This document shows positions 5,130 through 5,202 of a stretch of DNA of 5,202 nucleotides, piece by piece; the stretch's first letter is position 1, and every line of letters begins with the position of its first letter. Source of the DNA: a candidate division Zixibacteria bacterium RBG_16_43_9. Its GTDB lineage: Bacteria > Zixibacteria > MSB-5A5 > RBG-16-43-9. A program made the translations under genes and the position numbers. The stretch lies in NCBI GenBank assembly GCA_001775355.1, contig MEWM01000061.1, forward strand, positions 6,768 to 11,969, read 5' to 3'. Below the pieces are notes generated by a model. The model made no database searches. It saw nothing but the letters and a program-made list of their open reading frames with translations, and was not told the DNA's origin.

Positions 5130-5158
5130 CTGGGATAGGGGTTGTACCCCTATCCCAG
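5130..5158. repeat. Perfect 13-3-13 palindrome
   Basis: The arms CTGGGATAGGGGT and ACCCCTATCCCAG flank TGT. Length, arm ends (CT...AG), the T-A loop-closing pair and geometry match the copy at 3490-3518. The stem differs at four positions, each compensated on the other arm. Confidence 0.8.
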
Positions 5159-5163
5159 GTCTT

Positions 5164-5202
5164 CTTTCGGGCAGTCCCGCACAGTTCGGGACTGCCCGAA
5201 AG
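5164..5202. repeat. Perfect 16-7-16 palindrome at the window edge
   Basis: The arms CTTTCGGGCAGTCCCG (5164-5179) and CGGGACTGCCCGAAAG (5187-5202) are exact reverse complements around CACAGTT. The window ends on the last base of the right arm, so the element may extend further. It lies five bases after another palindrome, forming a cluster. Confidence 0.8.

Larger units (their letters stand above)
4848..5202. other. Leader and intergenic region without a full gene
   Basis: These 355 bases hold the lipoprotein SD, the two mini-ORFs, the hairpin, the promoter with its inverted repeat and the two terminal palindromes. The remaining stretch, 5047-5129, is A+T-rich at first, then mixed, and shows only trivial ORFs. 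I see no tRNA or other structured RNA gene. Confidence 0.6.

Overview
The window carries two convergent gene groups from an uncultured or otherwise unidentified bacterium. The sequence does not fix the phylum. Pointers are moderate-to-low G+C, good Shine-Dalgarno (SD) sites, a lipoprotein signal peptide, a sigma70-like promoter and many perfect palindromes in the gaps between genes. The palindromes recall the repeats that litter some environmental genomes, but that resemblance is an impression, not a search result.

Left part (1-3468, + strand): a compact [NiFe]-hydrogenase maturation operon in the order hypC (5' end outside the window), hypD, hypE, hypA, hypB. HypE, with HypF (not in this window), makes the cyanide ligands. 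HypC and HypD assemble the Fe(CN)2(CO) unit. HypA and HypB deliver nickel. Stop codons overlap the next gene or its SD at three of the four junctions. At the fourth, hypD/hypE, a three-armed palindromic element of about 75 bp has replaced the end of hypD and supplies its last 20 codons and stop. The hypB stop likewise lies in the second arm of a perfect 13-bp palindrome.

Middle (3469-3672): no gene; it holds palindromes and a bulged hairpin between the converging 3' ends.

Right part (3673-4847, - strand): a two-gene unit that I cannot assign to a known system. Its first gene encodes a lipoprotein of about 306 residues, with a lipobox, a beta-rich-looking middle, a Pro-rich linker and a hydrophobic C-terminus with eight cysteines placed almost in mirror image around a GGG turn. 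It is followed after 17 bp by a 78-residue protein with two membrane segments. The lipoprotein has an excellent SD, but the codon in the start position is ACG, not ATG. An upstream mini-ORF ends on A AAA AAG TAA in the frame from which a -1 slip would enter the lipoprotein.

Right edge (4848-5202): no full gene; a long leader with a strong promoter inside an 11-bp inverted repeat, a hairpin, a six-codon ORF with a perfect SD, and two more perfect palindromes at the end.

The most promising candidate for something undescribed is the lipoprotein/membrane-protein pair, with its possible four-rung disulfide helical hairpin and its odd translation start.
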